64,000 nucleotides of DNA from Rhodanobacteraceae bacterium. GTDB taxonomy: Bacteria > Pseudomonadota > Gammaproteobacteria > Xanthomonadales > Rhodanobacteraceae. Location of the stretch: positions 1 through 64,000 of the forward strand of contig JAACZU010000011.1 in NCBI GenBank assembly GCA_009996615.1. The letters are read 5' to 3'. The first letter of the stretch is position 1. The number at the start of each line of letters is the position of its first letter. The notes below the pieces were generated by a model. The model was not told the origin of the DNA, did not search any database, and saw only the letters and a list, made by a program, of their open reading frames with translations. Below are positions 54,607 to 63,379 of this stretch, piece by piece. A program made the position numbers and the translations under genes.

Positions 54607-54628
54607 AGGCGGGCCGAAGCCCGCCTCC
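54607..54628 (-). terminator. Intrinsic terminator of the subtilase gene
   Basis: GAGGCGGGC/GCCCGCCTC forms a 9-bp stem with a 4-base loop, followed on the minus strand by TTTTTT. It starts 26 bases past the stop codon of the S8 protease. Confidence 0.92.
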
Positions 54629-54654
54629 TCAAGAACGCCGAAGGGCGTGTGTGA

Positions 54655-57600
54655 TCAGCGACGACCGCTCGTGCTGCCCGTGGCTGTGATGCTGCCCGGG
54701 GCGGCGCGGCCCGCGGAGCGGCCGATGGCGCCGGCGCGGATCGTGACGGCGTCGATGCCGATGAAGTTCGAGTTGCTGCCGGTACCGCCGTTGGTCACGT
54801 AATAGCGGAACGCGACGCGCCCCTGGCCCGAGGTCGGCAGGCCGGCCGCCGCGTCGAGCGTGAACGGTGCCCACGCGGTCAGCGGGTAGCCGTTCGCGCC
54901 GGTCGGATCATCCACCGTGCCGAGGTTCGGGTTGATGCTGCGCAACAGCGTCGTGAACTGGCCCACCGCGGTCGGCGTGGTGCCGACGTCGGTGCAGGTC
55001 GCACCCGTGCACAGGCGCACCTCGAGACGATCGGGATAGACCGAGACGCCGTTCGAACCGATCGTGCTGCGCGTGTAGAACGACAGCGACGAGGCGGCGT
55101 CGAACGTCAGCAGCGGCGTGACCAGCCAGTTGCTGATCGTGCCGGCACCGGAGACGTTGTTGAAGTTCGCACCGATGTACGCCGTCGCAGCGCCGTCATA
55201 CGACGGGAACACCGTGTCGTTGCCCTGGAACCAGCCGGTGGTGCCAGGACCGGTGCTGTTGTTCTTCGTGATCCAGCCGGCGCCGGCCAGCGTCGCGATG
55301 TCGTCGAAGCCTTCGACCAGCGTTACGCCCTGCGGCGGTGCGGGATCGAAGCCATCGGCGAAGATCAGGTCGACGATGTCGGTCGTGCAGGTCACCGCGA
55401 CATCGGTCACGTTGGCCGAACCGATCGTGCCGCTGCCGTTGGCGACCGTGCAGGTCTGCGCCGGCGCCGTCGGCTGCGTGCCGACCGTCACCGCATAGGC
55501 CGTGCCGCCGGCCAGGCCGCCGGTGAACGTGAACGCGCCGTCCGCCGTGACCGCCAGATCATTGCCGCCGTTGAGCTTGAGCTTCAGCCCCGTGCCGACC
55601 AGGCCGCCGACCGTGCCGCCGACGGTGTACGTCGGCACCGTCGCGCAGGTCACCGCGACGTTGGTCACGTTCGCGCCGGCGATCGTGCCGCTGCCATTGG
55701 CGACCGAGCAGGTCTGACCCGCCGGCGAAGCGCTGACCGTCACCGCGTACGTGCTGCCGTCCGGCAGCGCGGTCGGGAACGTGAACGCGCCGTTACCGGC
55801 AACCGGCAGGTCGTTCGCGCCGTTCAGCTTCAGCACCAGGCCGCTGCCGACCACGCCGCTGGCGCTGCCGCCGACCGTATAGGTCGCGCCGGAGGCCTGC
55901 ACCATCAGCGTGTAGTCCTCGGCCTGGCCGTAGCCGCTGTTGTTGCAGGCGGTCGCGGCCGAGCTGTACTTCTTGATCACGCGCAGGCGTACCGGACCCG
56001 GCGTCGCCGTCGTCGGCACCAGGATGTTGGCGATCGCCTGCTTGCCGTCGGTGCCGGTCGAGTTGGTGATGTCACCGATCGTGTAGGTCTCGGCGGCCTC
56101 GAACGTGCCGTTGCGGTCCCAGTCGACGAACGCGTTGACCTTGGTCGTGAAGCTGCCGGCGGTGTTGCCTTCGACCACCATCTGGTAGGTCTCGCCCGCC
56201 ATCACCGCGCCACCGGCCACGCCGAGGAAGTCCTCGTGCGCCGGGCTGCCGCCGACCGTGGCCGAGCTGACGTTGTCGATGCCGGTGAACTTCACGCGCG
56301 TGATCGGCTCGATCGCGCTCGGGAACGTCACCGCGCAGTACGGCTCGGGGAACGTCACGCCGGTGGTGAAGCTGTAGGTGGCCGAGTAGGCGCTGTTGCC
56401 GCACAGGCTGTTCGCCTTCACGCGCCAGTAGTAGGTCGTCATCGGCGACAGCGGCGTGGTCGGCGTCCAGCTGTTGCTGGCCGGGGTGCCGCTGGCGACG
56501 ATGCTGGTGAACGCACTGTCGGTGGCGACCTCGATCGTGTAGCCCTCGGCCGCCGCATCGGCCGCCCAGGCGAAGGCCGGGCTGCGTGCGGTACCGGTGG
56601 CGCCGTCAGCCGGCGCGGTCAGGGCCGGATTCGCCGGAATGCCCACGCTCACCTTCAGCGTCGCGGCGACGTTGTGCGAGACCGGCGTCGTGCCGCTGGA
56701 CGTGCCGGCGATCTCGAAGCCGTAGCTGCCGCGTGCCAGGCCGGCGGTGTTGCCGATCGTCAGATGACTGACGGCCGCCGGATCGGCCGGCGTCACCGGG
56801 TTGCCGCTGAAGCTGCCGCTGGCGGCGCCCGGCAGCCCGCTCACGCCGAGCGTGACCGGGTCGACGAAGCCGTAGCGACTGAGCACGCCGACGTCGAAAC
56901 CGGCCGGGGAGCCGGCGCAGATCGCGACCGAACCCGGATTCGCGGACAGGCCGAAATCCGGATCCATGCTGATGTCGAAGCTGCCGGTCGCGGCCAGCGC
57001 GTACTTCTGCGGGCCGCTCGGCACGTTGATGCCGCGCACGCGGATCTGGTAGGTGCCCAGCGCCGGCGTCTCCAGCCGGATGCGCTGCATCGTGTTGAGG
57101 TTGTCGTAATTGGCGGTGGTGGTGTCCTGCGTCGGATTGGCGTTGTTGACGCCGTAGCCGGCCGGCAGCTTCTGCGTCCACACCTCGCCATTGGGCGCCT
57201 GCACCTCCAGGCGCAGCGAGTTGACCGTGGCCGGGCTGGCGTTGAGCGCCGCCGCGACGTCGGTCCAGGTCAGCACGATCGTCAGCGGCTGGCCGCCGGT
57301 CACCGTGAGGCTGTGGTTCTGCACGCCGCCGGTGGTCAGGCCGGCCGGCTCGTCATGGATGAACAGCCGGTTCTGGTTGCCCGCGAAATGCAGCGAATCC
57401 TTCAGCAGGATGCGCCCGAAGCCCTGCGCCTGGCCGGGATTGGCGCCGGCGCCGGTGCCGGTCATCTTGAACGCGCCCGCCGTCAGGATCGCCTTGACCA
57501 GCGCACCGGACGGGTTGGTGATCGCGTCGGCCGGGTTCTTCTGGCCGCTCGGATAGAAGCCTCGGGCCAGGTAGTCGCGCACGAGCGCGGCGTTGCCGGA

Positions 57601-59166
57601 CGCGGTCGGCGTGGCCATCGAGGTGCCGCTCATCGTGGCCGTGCCGTTGGCGCTGCGCCCGGCGGACACGATGCTCGAACCCTGCGCGGTGATGTCCGGC
57701 TTGGTGCGGGCATCCAGCGTCGGGCCGCGCGAGGAGAAGCTGGCCATGTTGTTGCCGGAGGTGCCGCGGCCGCTCGCGCCGATCGTCAGCACGTTCTTCG
57801 CGTTGCCGGGGCTGCCGACGTTGTTGCCGTTCGAGCAGGTCGTCGCGTCGTTGCCGGCGGCGAACACGAGCAGCAGGTCGTCGTGGTCGTTCATCACGCG
57901 GTCGGCATCGCGCGCGAACTCGTCGTAGGTGACCGTGCAGCCGGAAATGCAGGCGCCGAACTGGTCGGTACAGCCGCCGCCCCAGGAGTCGCTGTGCAGG
58001 CGCGCGCCGTTGTCGTAGGCGATCTGCGCCATGTGGTAGGCGGTGCCGCCCTGCGTGTTGAGGTAGGCCAGGTCGCTGCCGGTCTCCTGCATCACCAGCT
58101 TGGCGCCGGGCGCCATGCCGTCGAGGTTGGTGTCGCCGCCGGGCGTGGTGAAGTTGATGCAGTCGGTGCCCGGGTTGGCGACGTTGTCGTTGCCGAGGAT
58201 CGACCCGGCGACATGCGTGCCGTGGCCGTGCGGATCGGCCCAGCTACCGCCGGACAGGCCGGACCACTTGTAGTAGGCAACGACCTTGCGCGCGTCGTAG
58301 TTCGGCGTCGCGATGCCCGGGCAGCCCGCGCCGTCGTTGCAGGAACTGTACGGCGGCGGCTGGCTGGCGTCCTTGAACGCCACGTTGTCGAGGTACAGGC
58401 CGGTGTCGAGCTCGCCGATGATCTGGCCGCAGCCGTACAGGCCTTGTGCCCAGATCGGCTTGGACGGCGACGGCGAGTTCACGTTGCTCTGGTGCAGCCA
58501 GTGACCCTGCGAGTTGTTCAGGCGCATCGGCTTGCGGAAGCCGATCGCGAGCACGTCCGGGTTCACGGCCAGTTCTTCGATCGCGGCGCCGAGCTGGGCG
58601 CGGCTGAAGCCGGCGAGCAGGCGCGTCTCGCCACCGGACGTGACGGTGTTGGTCACGCTGAGGCCGGGGATCGCGGCGATCGCGCTGCGCATGGCGCTGC
58701 CGTTCGCCTGCGCATCGATGCTGATCTCCAGCGTGGTGATGCCCAGCCCGTCGACGATGCGATTGCCCTGCAATTCGCTGTAGATGTTCGGATCGACCTT
58801 CAGCGCCGGCATCAGCGGGCCGCTCCAGACCACGCCGTCGATCGCGCGCATCGCGCCATCGAGGCCGGCCGGCATGCGCACGATGTAGGCGTAGTGCGGC
58901 GCATAGCTGATGACCTTCGCGCCGGCGGCCTCGACCGCGGCGCGCTGCGCCTCGGTGATCGGCGCGCCGAACTTGACCAGCCGCAGCGTGGAATCCTTGA
59001 CCGCGTCGAGCGAGAGCAGGCCCTGCAGCGTGGACGCGGACGTGGTCGATTCGCCTGTGCAGACGTTCTGCTGGGCGCCGGAGAACGACACCAGGCAGTC
59101 CTGCTCACCGGCCGACGCCGCCATCGGCAGCGCCAGCACGATGGCGAGGGATAAAAGGTTACGCAT
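54655..59166 (-). CDS. Large secreted subtilisin-like (S8) serine protease with accessory domains
   Basis: This is a 1503-residue exported protease. The signal peptide is at 1-19 and an inhibitor-like propeptide region spans about 20-215. The S8 domain spans about 240-610 with catalytic D254 (GELDTG), H315 (GHGTHVAG), oxyanion N439 (AAGND) and S516 (GTSMATP). There follow beta-sandwich and Fn3-like regions, a GEVED-type domain (FVDWDRNGTFEAAETYTIGD), two tandem repeats of about 75 residues (YTVGG to VTNVAVTC), the motif DLIFADGFDP, and a C-terminal choice-of-anchor J-like domain. GGGGAG precedes the ATG. It lies opposite to the kynurenine genes and has its own terminator. Confidence 0.92.
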   Translation of the reverse strand: MRNLLSLAIVLALPMAASAGEQDCLVSFSGAQQNVCTGESTTSASTLQGLLSLDAVKDSTLRLVKFGAPITEAQRAAVEAAGAKVISYAPHYAYIVRMPAGLDGAMRAIDGVVWSGPLMPALKVDPNIYSELQGNRIVDGLGITTLEISIDAQANGSAMRSAIAAIPGLSVTNTVTSGGETRLLAGFSRAQLGAAIEELAVNPDVLAIGFRKPMRLNNSQGHWLHQSNVNSPSPSKPIWAQGLYGCGQIIGELDTGLYLDNVAFKDASQPPPYSSCNDGAGCPGIATPNYDARKVVAYYKWSGLSGGSWADPHGHGTHVAGSILGNDNVANPGTDCINFTTPGGDTNLDGMAPGAKLVMQETGSDLAYLNTQGGTAYHMAQIAYDNGARLHSDSWGGGCTDQFGACISGCTVTYDEFARDADRVMNDHDDLLLVFAAGNDATTCSNGNNVGSPGNAKNVLTIGASGRGTSGNNMASFSSRGPTLDARTKPDITAQGSSIVSAGRSANGTATMSGTSMATPTASGNAALVRDYLARGFYPSGQKNPADAITNPSGALVKAILTAGAFKMTGTGAGANPGQAQGFGRILLKDSLHFAGNQNRLFIHDEPAGLTTGGVQNHSLTVTGGQPLTIVLTWTDVAAALNASPATVNSLRLEVQAPNGEVWTQKLPAGYGVNNANPTQDTTTANYDNLNTMQRIRLETPALGTYQIRVRGINVPSGPQKYALAATGSFDISMDPDFGLSANPGSVAICAGSPAGFDVGVLSRYGFVDPVTLGVSGLPGAASGSFSGNPVTPADPAAVSHLTIGNTAGLARGSYGFEIAGTSSGTTPVSHNVAATLKVSVGIPANPALTAPADGATGTARSPAFAWAADAAAEGYTIEVATDSAFTSIVASGTPASNSWTPTTPLSPMTTYYWRVKANSLCGNSAYSATYSFTTGVTFPEPYCAVTFPSAIEPITRVKFTGIDNVSSATVGGSPAHEDFLGVAGGAVMAGETYQMVVEGNTAGSFTTKVNAFVDWDRNGTFEAAETYTIGDITNSTGTDGKQAIANILVPTTATPGPVRLRVIKKYSSAATACNNSGYGQAEDYTLMVQASGATYTVGGSASGVVGSGLVLKLNGANDLPVAGNGAFTFPTALPDGSTYAVTVSASPAGQTCSVANGSGTIAGANVTNVAVTCATVPTYTVGGTVGGLVGTGLKLKLNGGNDLAVTADGAFTFTGGLAGGTAYAVTVGTQPTAPAQTCTVANGSGTIGSANVTDVAVTCTTDIVDLIFADGFDPAPPQGVTLVEGFDDIATLAGAGWITKNNSTGPGTTGWFQGNDTVFPSYDGAATAYIGANFNNVSGAGTISNWLVTPLLTFDAASSLSFYTRSTIGSNGVSVYPDRLEVRLCTGATCTDVGTTPTAVGQFTTLLRSINPNLGTVDDPTGANGYPLTAWAPFTLDAAAGLPTSGQGRVAFRYYVTNGGTGSNSNFIGIDAVTIRAGAIGRSAGRAAPGSITATGSTSGRR

Positions 59167-59502
59167 TTGATAAATCTCCCCAGAGTGAAGAATTTCAAGG
59201 TGACGCCGTCTCCGCTCCCTGCGGGCGCGATCGAGCCCCTGCTCAACCAGATTCATGGTGGCGCGGCACGGGCCGCGGCAGGCGCGGCGTATGCCCTCGA
59301 TGCGTGCGCAATCCCGATGCGCTTCGTCCCCGACGTGGCGAGCGTCGCCGCAACGGTAGCATGGCCCAAGGCGTCCCGTCGTGAGACGCGCGTCGCTTCG
59401 GCGGGCATGTCGCAGCGCCGCATCGCAGCCCGTCCGTTTCAGGCGCGACGACGCGGCGTCGGCCACGCCATCGTGCCCGCGCAGCGGTTAGACTCCGTCG
59501 TC
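59167..59502. other. Divergent promoter region of the subtilase and ACMSD genes
   Basis: No gene is supported here. Open frames continue through it, but the start of ACMSD is well fixed at 59503. No clear promoter or operator was recognised. Confidence 0.4.
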
Positions 59503-60522
59503 ATGCTGAAGATCGACACCCACGCGCACATCCTGCCGCCAACCTGGCCGAACCTGGCCGAGAAATACGGCGACGACCGCTTCCCGGTCATGGTCCAGGC
59601 CGAGGGCCGGCACCGCATCTACAAGGACGGCAAGTTCTTCCGCGAGGTCTGGGCGAATGCCTTCGACCCGCAGGTGCGCATCGCCGACTACGCCAAGTTC
59701 GGCGTCGACGTGCAGGTCGTGTCGACCGTGCCGGTGCTGTTCTCGTACTGGGCCAAGCCGAGCCAGGCGCTGGAGCTGCACCGCCACCTGAACGACCACA
59801 CCGCGCAGATCTGTCGCGACTACCCGCGCCACTACGCCGGCATCGGCACCGTGCCGCTGCAGGCGCCGACGCTGGCGATCCAGGAGATGGAGCGCTGCAT
59901 CGACCAGCTCGGCCTGCAGGGCGTGCAGATCGGCTCGCACTGCGAAGCGTGGAACCTCGACGCGCCGGAGCTGTTCCCGTTCTTCGAGGCCGCGGCCGAG
60001 CTCGGTGCGGCGATCCTCGTGCACCCGTGGGACATGATGGGGCGCGAGTCGATGCCCAAGTACTGGCTGCCGTGGCTGGTCGGCATGCCGGCCGAGCAGG
60101 CGCGCGCGGCGTGCTGCCTGATCCTCGGCGGCGTGCTCGAGCGCCTGCCCCGGCTCAAGGTCTGCTTCGCGCACGGCGGCGGCTCGTTCCCGTACACGAT
60201 CGGGCGCATCGAGCACGGCTTCCGCATGCGCCCGGACCTGGTCGCAACCGACAACGCGCGCAGCCCGCGCGACTACTTCGGCCGCATCTACTTCGACTCG
60301 TGCGTGCATGACAATGCCGCGCTGCGCTACCTGCTGGGCGTGGCCGGCGTCGACACCGTCATGCTCGGCACCGACTATCCGTTCCCGCTCGGCGAGCAGG
60401 AACCGGGCAGCGGCATCGCCGCGCTCGGCCTGCCGCCGGCGCAACAGGCCCGCCTGTTCCACGGCACCGCACTGGAATGGCTGGGCCTGCCCTACTCGCG
60501 TTTTGCCGACGATTCGGAGTGA
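59503..60522 (+). CDS. nbaD: 2-Amino-3-carboxymuconate-6-semialdehyde decarboxylase (ACMSD)
   Basis: This enzyme decarboxylates the unstable product of 3-hydroxyanthranilate dioxygenase, sending it to 2-aminomuconate semialdehyde instead of quinolinate/NAD. The protein has 339 residues with a metal-dependent amidohydrolase fold. Zinc ligands are H7 and H9 (DTHAHI), H174 (VHPWDMMG) and D291 (GTDYPFP), with catalytic H224 (FAHGGG). These match the Pseudomonas ACMSD positions within three residues. The long in-frame upstream extension is rejected because family proteins begin MxKIDxHxH. Confidence 0.96.
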   Translation: MLKIDTHAHILPPTWPNLAEKYGDDRFPVMVQAEGRHRIYKDGKFFREVWANAFDPQVRIADYAKFGVDVQVVSTVPVLFSYWAKPSQALELHRHLNDHTAQICRDYPRHYAGIGTVPLQAPTLAIQEMERCIDQLGLQGVQIGSHCEAWNLDAPELFPFFEAAAELGAAILVHPWDMMGRESMPKYWLPWLVGMPAEQARAACCLILGGVLERLPRLKVCFAHGGGSFPYTIGRIEHGFRMRPDLVATDNARSPRDYFGRIYFDSCVHDNAALRYLLGVAGVDTVMLGTDYPFPLGEQEPGSGIAALGLPPAQQARLFHGTALEWLGLPYSRFADDSE

Positions 60523-60527
60523 CCTTC

Positions 60528-61055
60528 GTGAAGCCGATTCCCTGCCTGCTTGCCGCCCTCGCCGCCGGCCTGTTGTCCACCACCGCGCCGGCGCAAGGCC
60601 GCACCGACTACACGCTCAACGACGGCCAGGTGCAGTTCCGCGTGCCGGCGGAGTGGACCGCGATCATGGAAAAGACCGAAGGCAACCCGCAGGCGGTCGC
60701 GTTCCAGGTGCCCGACCCGAGCGCGCAGGGCAGCGGCGACGCCGCCGACGCGACCGTCAAGACGCGCCAGCTCAAGACCCCGGCCGAGTTCGCCGGCGTC
60801 GTGCAGGACGAGCTGGACCGCTCCAAGGGACAAGGCGGCTACGAGAAGGACCCGTCGAACAAGGACAGCTCCGTGCACCAGTACTTCGTCTTGCGCGGCA
60901 AGACCCGCTACCTCGTGCGCGACAGCTTTTTCCTGACCGGCACGATCGCGGTCGAGGTGCGCTGCCAGCGGCCGCTGCTGGAATCGACACCGGCGGCGTG
61001 GAACGCGCAGTTCGACAGCGCCTGCAACGGCGTGGTCGCGTCACTGAAGCACTAG
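60528..61055 (+). CDS. Exported protein of unknown function
   Basis: This is a 175-residue protein starting at GTG 60528, with GGAG 8 bases upstream. A GTG at 60519 overlapping the ACMSD stop is the alternative. A signal peptide is present (IPCLLAALAAGLLSTTAPAQG). The mature region has VQFRVPAEWTAIMEKTEG and a C-terminal CNGVVASLK. It resembles small PsbP/DcrB-like periplasmic proteins in layout, but no family can be named. It sits between ACMSD and kynU in the same direction. Confidence 0.75.
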   Translation: MKPIPCLLAALAAGLLSTTAPAQGRTDYTLNDGQVQFRVPAEWTAIMEKTEGNPQAVAFQVPDPSAQGSGDAADATVKTRQLKTPAEFAGVVQDELDRSKGQGGYEKDPSNKDSSVHQYFVLRGKTRYLVRDSFFLTGTIAVEVRCQRPLLESTPAAWNAQFDSACNGVVASLKH

Positions 61056-61134
61056 AGCGAAGGTTTCACTCGATCGTGGTCCCGGCGAACGCCGGGACCC
61101 AGCGCCTTTGCCAGCGCTTGAAGACGCTGCGGGC

Positions 61135-61214
61135 TGGGGTCAGAGTACATTTTTGCCCCGGGAAGCCCCCACCCTGATCGATCATCACACCGTCAAAAAT
61201 GTACTCTGACCCCA
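61135..61214. repeat. GGGGTCAGAGTACATTTTT inverted repeat overlapping the kynU start
   Basis: Perfect 20-bp arms (61135-61154 and 61195-61214) flank 40 bp. The left arm reads TGGGGTCAGAGTACATTTTT. This palindromic unit is a known dispersed repeat type in Xanthomonas-group genomes, often near REP-associated transposase relics. The right arm contains the ATG and first codons of kynU. The first 11 bases of the unit recur at 63990-64000. Confidence 0.92.
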
Positions 61215-62491
61215 TTTCCGTTGCCGCCGCCGAAGCCCAGGCCCTGACCCTCGACGCACGCGATCCGCTCGCCGGCATGCGCGACGAGTTCCTGATCCCG
61301 CGCCACAGCGACGGCAGCGAGCAGGCGTATTTCTGCGGCAACTCGCTCGGCCTGCAGCCGCGCGCGACGCGTCAGGCACTCGCCGACGAACTCGACGACT
61401 GGCAGAACCTCGCGGTCGAGGCGCACTTCCGCGGCAAGCATCCGTGGATGCCGTACCACGAACTCGTGCGCGAGGATCTCGCCGCCGTGGTCGGCGCGAA
61501 GCCGCACGAAGTCGTCGCGATGAACTCGCTGACCGTGAACCTGCACCTGATGATGGTCAGCTTCTACCGGCCGACCGCGCAGCGCCACGCGATCCTGATC
61601 GAGCGCAGCGCATTTCCTTCCGACCATCACGCGGTTGCCTCGCAGATCCGCTTCCACGGCTTCGACCCGGCCAGCGCACTGATCCAGCTCGACGGCGACG
61701 CCAACGGCGTGATCGCCGAGGACACGATCCTGCGCGCGCTCGACGAGCACGGCGAGCGCATCGCGCTGGTGCTGCTGCCCGGCGTGCAGTACCTGTCCGG
61801 CCAGGCCTTCGACCTCGCCGCGATCACGCAGGCCGCGCACGCGAAAGGCTGCCAGGTCGGCTTCGACCTCGCGCACGCGGCCGGCAACCTCGACCTGCGC
61901 CTGCACGACATCGGCTGCGACTTCGCCGCCTGGTGCAGCTACAAGTACCTGAACGCCGGCCCCGGCGCGATCGCCGGCTGCTTCGTGCACGAACGCCACG
62001 CGCGCGCGGACGAACTGCCGCGCTTCGCCGGCTGGTGGGGCCACGACCCGGCCACGCGTTTCCTGATGCGCCCGCAGTTCCTGCCGGCCTTCGGCGCCGA
62101 TGGCTGGCAGCTCAGCAACCCGCCGATCTTCGCGCTCGCGCCGCTGCGCGTGTCGCTGGCGCAGTTCCGCCGTGCCGGCATGGCCGTGCTGCGCGCCAAG
62201 TCGGTCGCGCTGACCGCGTACTTCGAACGCCTGATCCACGCCCACGTGCCCGACGTGCTCGACGTGCTGACCCCGGCCGATCCGGCGCAACGCGGTTGCC
62301 AGCTCTCGCTGCGCGTGAAGGGCGCGCGCGAGGCCGGCCGCTCGCTGTATGACCACCTGCACGCGCACGGCATCGTCGTCGACTGGCGCGAACCGGACGT
62401 GATCCGCGCCGCGCCGACGCCGCTGTACAACCGCCACATCGACTGCCTGCGCTTCGTGCGCGCGGTGCGCGACTGGGCCGCGGCGCGCTGA
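61199..62491 (+). CDS. kynU: Kynureninase
   Basis: This PLP enzyme cleaves (3-hydroxy)kynurenine to (3-hydroxy)anthranilate and alanine. The protein has 430 residues. The PLP lysine K249 lies in CSYKYLNAGPG, the PLP aspartate in VGFDLAHAAGN, and YFCGNSLGLQP is the N-terminal family motif. The annotated ATG and codons for MYSDP fall inside the right arm of a dispersed repeat, and no Shine-Dalgarno sequence precedes them, so the native start has probably been replaced. No other ATG lies between 61199 and the conserved region before residue 27. Confidence 0.95.
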   Translation: MYSDPISVAAAEAQALTLDARDPLAGMRDEFLIPRHSDGSEQAYFCGNSLGLQPRATRQALADELDDWQNLAVEAHFRGKHPWMPYHELVREDLAAVVGAKPHEVVAMNSLTVNLHLMMVSFYRPTAQRHAILIERSAFPSDHHAVASQIRFHGFDPASALIQLDGDANGVIAEDTILRALDEHGERIALVLLPGVQYLSGQAFDLAAITQAAHAKGCQVGFDLAHAAGNLDLRLHDIGCDFAAWCSYKYLNAGPGAIAGCFVHERHARADELPRFAGWWGHDPATRFLMRPQFLPAFGADGWQLSNPPIFALAPLRVSLAQFRRAGMAVLRAKSVALTAYFERLIHAHVPDVLDVLTPADPAQRGCQLSLRVKGAREAGRSLYDHLHAHGIVVDWREPDVIRAAPTPLYNRHIDCLRFVRAVRDWAAAR

Positions 62492-62523
62492 TCCTGCGGA
62501 CGCCGGGGCGGCGTCCGCAGGAT
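62491..62523. terminator. Convergent hairpin between kynU and the cytochrome gene
   Basis: ATCCTGCGGACGCC/GGCGTCCGCAGGAT forms a perfect 14-bp stem with a 5-base loop, beginning at the last base of the kynU stop. There is no T-run. It is placed to end both convergent transcripts. Confidence 0.65.
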
Positions 62524-62533
62524 CGGCATCAGC

Positions 62534-63151
62534 TCACGCGCCCGGCGGGGTCGGCAACGACGGGATCGCGCGCAGGTACTCGTAGATCGCGCGCAGGTCG
62601 CGCTCGACCATGTCCTGGTAGGTCGGCCACGGCATCACCTGCAGCAGCGGACACGGCGGCGGCGCGCCCGGAGCGCAGTCGAAGTCGTGGCCGGTGCGGA
62701 TGGTCGTCGCGAACTGCGGCCAGGTCAGCCCCGCCGGCAGGCCGTGCGTATCCGGCGTGAGGTTGCGCGAGACGAACGGGCCGAAGGTCTGTCCACCCGC
62801 GAGGTAGCCGGCAGCGTTGACCTGTTTCGGCTGGCCAAGGAACGGATCGCCGCCATCCACGTACGACGGGTTCGTGTGGCAGTCGTTGCAGCCGCCGACC
62901 GCATTGACCAGATAGCTGCCGAGGCCGACCAGCGCGCGGTTCTTGCCGCGCAGGTTCAGCGGCACCGGCGCGATCGCGAAGCCCTGTTGCACGCGGCTGT
63001 TGTCGCCGTCGTCGTTGCCGTGGTTGTTGTTGACCTGACTGCTGTTGACTTGATTACCGTTCTGGGCCCGGCTCGGTGGCGCCAGCGCGAGCGCGCCGGC
63101 GACCAGCAGCACCGGCGCCAGGCCGGCGGCGACAGGAAGCATGCGTTTCAT
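62534..63151 (-). CDS. Exported c-type cytochrome
   Basis: This is a 205-residue protein with a signal peptide (about 1-28) and an Asn/Gln-rich linker (NQVNSSQVNNNHGNDDGDN). A heme c domain with one CNDCH (CxxCH) site lies near residue 88, and the probable axial Met is in LLQVMPWPTY. GGAG precedes the ATG at 63151. Such single-heme proteins with a long loop resemble diheme/monoheme accessory cytochromes of alcohol or aromatic oxidation. It is divergent from kmo. The redox partner is unknown. Confidence 0.87.
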   Translation of the reverse strand: MKRMLPVAAGLAPVLLVAGALALAPPSRAQNGNQVNSSQVNNNHGNDDGDNSRVQQGFAIAPVPLNLRGKNRALVGLGSYLVNAVGGCNDCHTNPSYVDGGDPFLGQPKQVNAAGYLAGGQTFGPFVSRNLTPDTHGLPAGLTWPQFATTIRTGHDFDCAPGAPPPCPLLQVMPWPTYQDMVERDLRAIYEYLRAIPSLPTPPGA

Positions 63152-63379
63152 CGGTCGATCTCCTCTCGGTCTTGCATGGCCCCGTGGTGACAATCCCCTG
63201 GGAACGCTCGAAAGGAAACGGCAAGGCTCGCGATCATGCGACTGCAGCCTGCACGGCGCAATCGCCGAATCGGGTCAATATCCGTGCCAGACGCGCTGGC
63301 ATGATCCGTGCCGGGCGGCATTGCAAAGCGCGCCGCATTCACGCAAGTTTGGATGTCTTGCCCGCAGCCTGGAGGCTCC
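63152..63379. other. Divergent region between the cytochrome and kmo genes
   Basis: No gene or obvious operator is seen. GGAGG at 63371-63375 is the kmo ribosome binding site. Confidence 0.4.
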
